From the NCBI RefSeq assembly GCF_000378465.1, contig NZ_KB899927.1:47044-105293 (forward strand): a stretch of 58,250 bases of DNA, read 5' to 3'. The number at the start of each line of letters is the position of its first letter. The first letter of the stretch is position 1. This document shows, piece by piece, positions 55,288 through 58,250 of the stretch. A program made the position numbers and the translations under genes. Under the pieces are notes generated by a model. That model ran no database searches. It was not told where the DNA came from and saw only the letters and a list, made by a program, of their open reading frames with translations. The stretch comes from Elioraea tepidiphila DSM 17972 (lineage in GTDB: Bacteria; Pseudomonadota; Alphaproteobacteria; Acetobacterales; Acetobacteraceae).

Positions 55288-56390
55288 GCCGCTCCGGCGG
55301 GATCGAGGGCCGCCATCGCGGCGCCGACCGCGGCGGCGACCGCGCGCGTCCCCGCCGCGCCGCCGTGCTCCGGGGTGATGAGCCGTCCGCCGGCGAAGGC
55401 GGCATCGACCGCGCGCCGAATCAACGCGCCCGCCCGCTGCGCGCGCGGCTCGCCGTGCCGCCCGCCCAGCCACTCCAGCATCATCGCCCCCGAGAGGATC
55501 ATCGCGGTCGGGTTGGCGATGCCCCTGCCGGCGATGTCCGGCGCCGAGCCGTGGCAGGGCTGGAACACCGCATGCGCCTCGCCGATATCGGCCGAGGGCG
55601 CATAGCCCATGCCGCCCATCAGCGCCGCCCCCAGGTCCGAGAGGATGTCGCCGAACATGTTCTCGGTCAGCATCACGTCGAAGTCCCAGGGCCGGCGGAC
55701 GAGGTCGAGCGCCATCGCGTCAATGTAGTGGTGGGCCGCGCGCACGTCCGGGTGCGCGGCCGCGCGCTCGTCGAACACCCGCCGGAAGAACGCGAAGGAC
55801 GTGAACACGTTCGCCTTGTCCACGCAGGTGACGAGGTTCTTGCCGCCGCGATCGCGCCGGGCCCGGGCGAGCGCGAAGGCGAAGTCCGACAGCCGCGCGG
55901 TGGTCGCGCGGGTGATCACCAGCGTGTCGCGCGCCTCGGCGTCGTTCCGCACCTCGCCCCGGCCGCGCGACCAGAACAGCCCCTCGGTGGATTCGCGCAG
56001 GATGACGAGGTCGATCGCGGCGGCGCGCGGATCGGCGAGCGGCGTCTTCACGCCGGGGATCACGCGCACCGGCCGCACGCCGGCGTAGAGGCCGAGATCG
56101 AAGCGCAGATCGAGCTGGGGCGCGATCTCGGTGCCGTCGGGGTAGCGGATCGCCGGATCGCCCATGGCGGCGAGCAGGATCGCATCGGCCGCCCTGCACG
56201 CCGCCATGGTCGCCTTGGGCAGCGCCTCGCCGGTGTCGCGCCAGCACACCGCGCCGGCCGGGTGCTCCTCGGTCGCGAGCCCAAGCCCCACGCGCTCGGT
56301 CGCCGCGCGCAGCAGGTCGAGCGTGGGCGCCATCACCTCCGGGCCGATCCCGTCCCCGGGCAGCACGGCGATGCGGAAACTGGGCGCCAT
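55284..56390 (-). CDS. Tartrate/isopropylmalate/isocitrate-type dehydrogenase
   Basis: A 368-residue decarboxylating dehydrogenase of the IMDH-like fold: VLPGDGIGPEVM at the start, LRESTEGLFWSRGRGE with the substrate-binding arginine region, KNLVTCVDKANVF with a catalytic lysine, and VMLTENMFGDILSDLGAALMGGMG with metal-binding aspartates, then PCHGSAPDIAGRGIANPTAMILS. The context (no leuCD) and form resemble tartrate dehydrogenase (TtuC) more than LeuB, but specificity is not certain. GGAGGAG precedes the ATG. Confidence 0.87.
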   Translation of the reverse strand: MAPSFRIAVLPGDGIGPEVMAPTLDLLRAATERVGLGLATEEHPAGAVCWRDTGEALPKATMAACRAADAILLAAMGDPAIRYPDGTEIAPQLDLRFDLGLYAGVRPVRVIPGVKTPLADPRAAAIDLVILRESTEGLFWSRGRGEVRNDAEARDTLVITRATTARLSDFAFALARARRDRGGKNLVTCVDKANVFTSFAFFRRVFDERAAAHPDVRAAHHYIDAMALDLVRRPWDFDVMLTENMFGDILSDLGAALMGGMGYAPSADIGEAHAVFQPCHGSAPDIAGRGIANPTAMILSGAMMLEWLGGRHGEPRAQRAGALIRRAVDAAFAGGRLITPEHGGAAGTRAVAAAVGAAMAALDPAGAA

Positions 56391-56525
56391 CGGTTGCTCC
56401 TCCCCCACGGCAGTGCGCTGACGCATAAGGGCTCACGGGGATCGCCGCCAGCCCGTTGGCCGCGCCTTGTGCCGGCCCGGTGCCGCTGCGATCCTCGCCG
56501 CCGGTCAGCCGCAGGGGAGGGGACG

Positions 56526-57314
56526 ATGTGGGAGGTGTTCGCCGTCAAGTATGCCGAGAACACCGGGCGGCGGCGGCGCAACCACTTCATCGTCCAGGAC
56601 GACCTGCACGACACGCCGCATCCGATCTTCTACTACGTCTGGGCCGCGCGCCGCGGCGGCACGGTGGTGGTGTTCGACACCGGCTTCGCGCGCGAACTCG
56701 CCGCCCCGCGCGGTGCGACCTATGAGCGCACCCCCGCCGAGGCGTTGGCCGCGATCGGCATCGACGCCGCCTCGGTGCGCGACGTCGTCATCACCCATTT
56801 CCACTACGACCATGCCGGCGGCATCGCCGCCTTCCCGAACGCGCGCTTCCACGTGCAGGACGCCGAGATGGCCTACGCCACCGGCCGCTGCATGCTGCAC
56901 GCGCATCTGAAGAAGCCCTTCATCTGCGAGGACGTCACGGCGCTGGTGCGCGCCCTCTATGACGGGCGGATGGTGTTCCACGACGGCGACGCCGAGCCTT
57001 GGCCGGGCATCCGTCTGATGCGGATCGGCGGCCACTCGGCGGGGCTGATGTCGGCGCGGATCGACACGGCCGAGGGCCCGGTCGTGCTCGCCTCGGATGC
57101 CGCGCATTTCTGGGAGACGCTGGCCGGCGAGCCGTTCCCGATCGTCTATGACATGCGCGCCGTGCTGGAGGGCTACCAGCGGCTGATCCGCGAGGCGGGC
57201 GGCGATCCGAACCGGGTGGTGCCGGGCCACGACCCGGCGGTGATCCGCCGCTATCCCTCGGCCGGCCCGGGCCTGGAGGGGGTGGCGGTGCGGCTCTCCG
57301 GCCCCGCCTCCTGA
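56526..57314 (+). CDS. N-acyl homoserine lactonase-like MBL-fold hydrolase
   Basis: A 262-residue MBL-fold protein. The metal motif HFHYDHAGG is near residues 91-99, then IGGHSAGLMSA, the bridging aspartate in VLASDAAHFWE, and the final histidine in VVPGHDP. The N-terminal YAENTGRRRRNHFI and PIFYYVWAARRGGTVVVFDTGF match the quorum-quenching lactonase family, many members of which act on other lactones. Divergent from the tartrate-type dehydrogenase operon; a role in lactone hydrolysis in the same pathway is as likely as quorum quenching. Confidence 0.85.
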   Translation: MWEVFAVKYAENTGRRRRNHFIVQDDLHDTPHPIFYYVWAARRGGTVVVFDTGFARELAAPRGATYERTPAEALAAIGIDAASVRDVVITHFHYDHAGGIAAFPNARFHVQDAEMAYATGRCMLHAHLKKPFICEDVTALVRALYDGRMVFHDGDAEPWPGIRLMRIGGHSAGLMSARIDTAEGPVVLASDAAHFWETLAGEPFPIVYDMRAVLEGYQRLIREAGGDPNRVVPGHDPAVIRRYPSAGPGLEGVAVRLSGPAS

Positions 57315-57439
57315 GCCTGGCGCGCGCGGGCCTGCGCCTTGCGCCGGCGCAGGTTCTCGCGCAGCGCGGCGGCGCGGCGGGCGGCGCGGGCTTCGGCCTC
57401 GCCGCGGCCGCGTTCGCTCAGGGTGGGCGGAGGTTTCAT
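57251..57439 (-). CDS. Small basic protein (62 aa)
   Basis: MKPPPTLSERGRGEAEARAARRAAALRENLRRRKAQARARQA-type sequence: a short, highly basic helix. The segment AALRENLRRRKAQARAR resembles small conserved hypothetical proteins often seen in Rhodospirillales and Rhizobiales genomes. Its last 64 bases lie opposite the end of the lactonase-like gene, giving convergent overlap. Function unknown; possibly nucleic-acid binding. Confidence 0.55.
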   Translation of the reverse strand: MKPPPTLSERGRGEAEARAARRAAALRENLRRRKAQARARQAQEAGPESRTATPSRPGPAEG

Positions 57440-57494
57440 GGCCTGATCTCGTGCGATGCTGCACGGGCCGTCAAGTCATGCCACCGGAGTCGGG

Positions 57495-58076
57495 ATGCGC
57501 GTCCTGCTGGTCTACTGCCACCCCCGCGCGGACAGTTTCTCGGCTGCCTTGCGCGAGACCGTGCGCGAGGCGCTCGCGGCGCGCGGCCACGACGTCGAGC
57601 TCGTCGATCTCTACGCCGAGGGGTTCGCCCCCGCACTCACGGCCGAGGAGCGGGCGGCCTACCACACCGAGGGTGGCAACCTCGCGGGTGTCGAGGCGCA
57701 TGTGGCGCGGCTGCGCGCCACCGACGCGCTGGTGTTGGTCTATCCCACCTGGTGGTACGGCATGCCGGCGATGCTGAAGGGCTGGTTCGACCGGGTGTGG
57801 GTGCCGGGCGTGGCCTTCCGCCTGGGCGACGGCGCGATCGAGCCCTTGCTGACCAACATCCGCCGCATCGCCGTGGTGACGACCTATGGCAGCCCGCGCT
57901 GGCTGCTCTGGTACCTGGGCTGGCCGGATCGGCGCCTGCTGGGGCGCGGCTTGCGGCGGCTCTGCGCGCGGGGGTGCCGGCTGGACTGGCTGTCGCTGAC
58001 CCGGATGGACCAGCGCCAGCGGAGCGAGCTGGCGGCGTTCCGTGACCGGGTGGCGGGGCACTTCGCCCGGTGGTGA
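57495..58076 (+). CDS. NAD(P)H-dependent oxidoreductase, flavodoxin_2 fold
   Basis: A 193-residue FMN/FAD enzyme of the NQO1/KefF/MdaB group. Seen: VLLVYCHPRADSFSAAL (flavin phosphate region), VLVYPTWWYGMPAMLKGWFDRVWVPGVAF (flavin ring and substrate contact), and VTTYGSP. Probably a cytoplasmic two-electron quinone or nitro reductase. The ATG at 57495 follows a GGAG-like site. It stands alone between the small basic gene and the right-edge transposase start. Confidence 0.9.
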   Translation: MRVLLVYCHPRADSFSAALRETVREALAARGHDVELVDLYAEGFAPALTAEERAAYHTEGGNLAGVEAHVARLRATDALVLVYPTWWYGMPAMLKGWFDRVWVPGVAFRLGDGAIEPLLTNIRRIAVVTTYGSPRWLLWYLGWPDRRLLGRGLRRLCARGCRLDWLSLTRMDQRQRSELAAFRDRVAGHFARW

Positions 58077-58100
58077 GCGGGTCGTGCGGCGGCCCGTGAG

Positions 58101-58132
58101 TTGTCTTCTTAACCTTCTAGGCTTGCTATGAT
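58101..58132 (+). promoter_or_regulatory. Candidate promoter of the right-edge transposase gene
   Basis: An AT-richer patch holds TATGAT (58127-58132) preceded by TGC, an extended -10 element, and TTGTCT at 58101-58106 as a weak -35 with a long 20-base spacer. The base composition differs from its surroundings, as expected for insertion-sequence DNA. Confidence 0.35.
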
Positions 58133-58155
58133 GTGGGCGAGGAGAGGGGGTTGGG

Positions 58156-58250
58156 ATGTCGCAGAAGCAGGGTGAGCGGTTGGCGAAGGCGGTGGCGCGC
58201 GACGCGGCGACGAAGGTGGCGCGGCAGCGTCTTTCGGTGCTGGAGCTGGC
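58156..58250 (+). CDS. 5' end of a probable IS481-like helix-turn-helix transposase (cut by window edge)
   Basis: Only 31 residues are visible: MSQKQGERLAKAVARD, then AATKVARQRLSVLEL. The ending KVARQRLSVLEL resembles the start of the N-terminal helix-turn-helix of IS481-type transposases, where a block of the form LGNVSEACRxxGMDRTSFYEWKRRF would follow. The gene runs off the window, so the assignment rests on this short stretch and on the AT-rich promoter patch. Confidence 0.4.
   Translation, partial: MSQKQGERLAKAVARDAATKVARQRLSVLEL

Overview
This is a GC-rich, gene-dense bacterial chromosome segment. It is most likely from an alphaproteobacterium of the Rhodospirillales, perhaps Acetobacteraceae. 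That placement is inferred from the flagellin/FlaF/DUF1217 group behind a perfect sigma-54 promoter, from the order murA ... hisG-hisD-infA-maf-rng-yacG-tRNA-Phe, and from the short (HisZ-dependent type) HisG. No rRNA, CRISPR array or intact prophage is visible. The left edge carries a decayed IS5-type transposase end and the right edge the start of a probable transposase, so the window may lie between insertion sequences. No recognisable transcription-factor gene is present.

Layout. 0.5-2.5 kb: a persulfide/sulfur module (rhodanese, Blh-like MBL dioxygenase, Zn-ribbon thioredoxin). 2.6-10.7 kb: a probable sugar-acid uptake and breakdown cluster (RraA-like protein, HpcH/HpaI aldolase, SBP-MalF-MalG-MalK type ABC importer, SDR, Ldh-family dehydrogenase). 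10.8-12.5 kb: fhs. 12.5-15.1 kb: flagellin, FlaF, DUF1217. 15.4-20.1 kb: a magnesium island with two mgtE genes, a small exported protein and an MgtC/SapB protein. Both mgtE genes are preceded by a similar leader encoding a short peptide that begins MDDGS. 20.2-24.9 kb: a 33-residue membrane peptide, XpaC, TelA, SPFH-GYF_2, a Zn-ribbon membrane protein and a YidB-like protein. 25.0-31.0 kb: HlyD/MacB-type/LolD-type exporter, an orphan NitT/TauT-type ATPase, a creatininase-family hydrolase and a GlcD-type flavoenzyme. 31.1-32.8 kb: ettA.

32.8-39.3 kb (minus strand): a Ugp-type importer with two paralogous binding proteins, one of them frameshifted, and an SDR. 39.4-43.8 kb (minus): three tightly overlapping genes of unknown role. 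The middle one is a 909-residue soluble protein in which two regions resemble the cytoplasmic domain of the flagellar/type III export gate FlhA. With its single-span membrane partner and DcrB-like partner this is the best candidate here for an undescribed system. 43.9-48.3 kb (minus): tRNA-Phe and the housekeeping genes yacG, rng, maf, infA, hisD and hisG. 48.4-52.2 kb: an SGNH hydrolase, OpgC and an SbmA/YddA-like ABC protein whose ATPase motifs are degenerate, lying between hisG and murA. 52.3-57.3 kb: murA, dcd, a Gfo/Idh/MocA oxidoreductase, a tartrate/isopropylmalate-type dehydrogenase and a lactonase-like MBL hydrolase. 57.3-58.1 kb: a small basic protein and a flavodoxin-fold oxidoreductase.

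Most genes run in tight operons with 1-8 base overlaps (ATGA, GTGA, TGATG). Identifications rest on reading motifs in the translated sequence. No database search was possible, so substrate assignments are inference.
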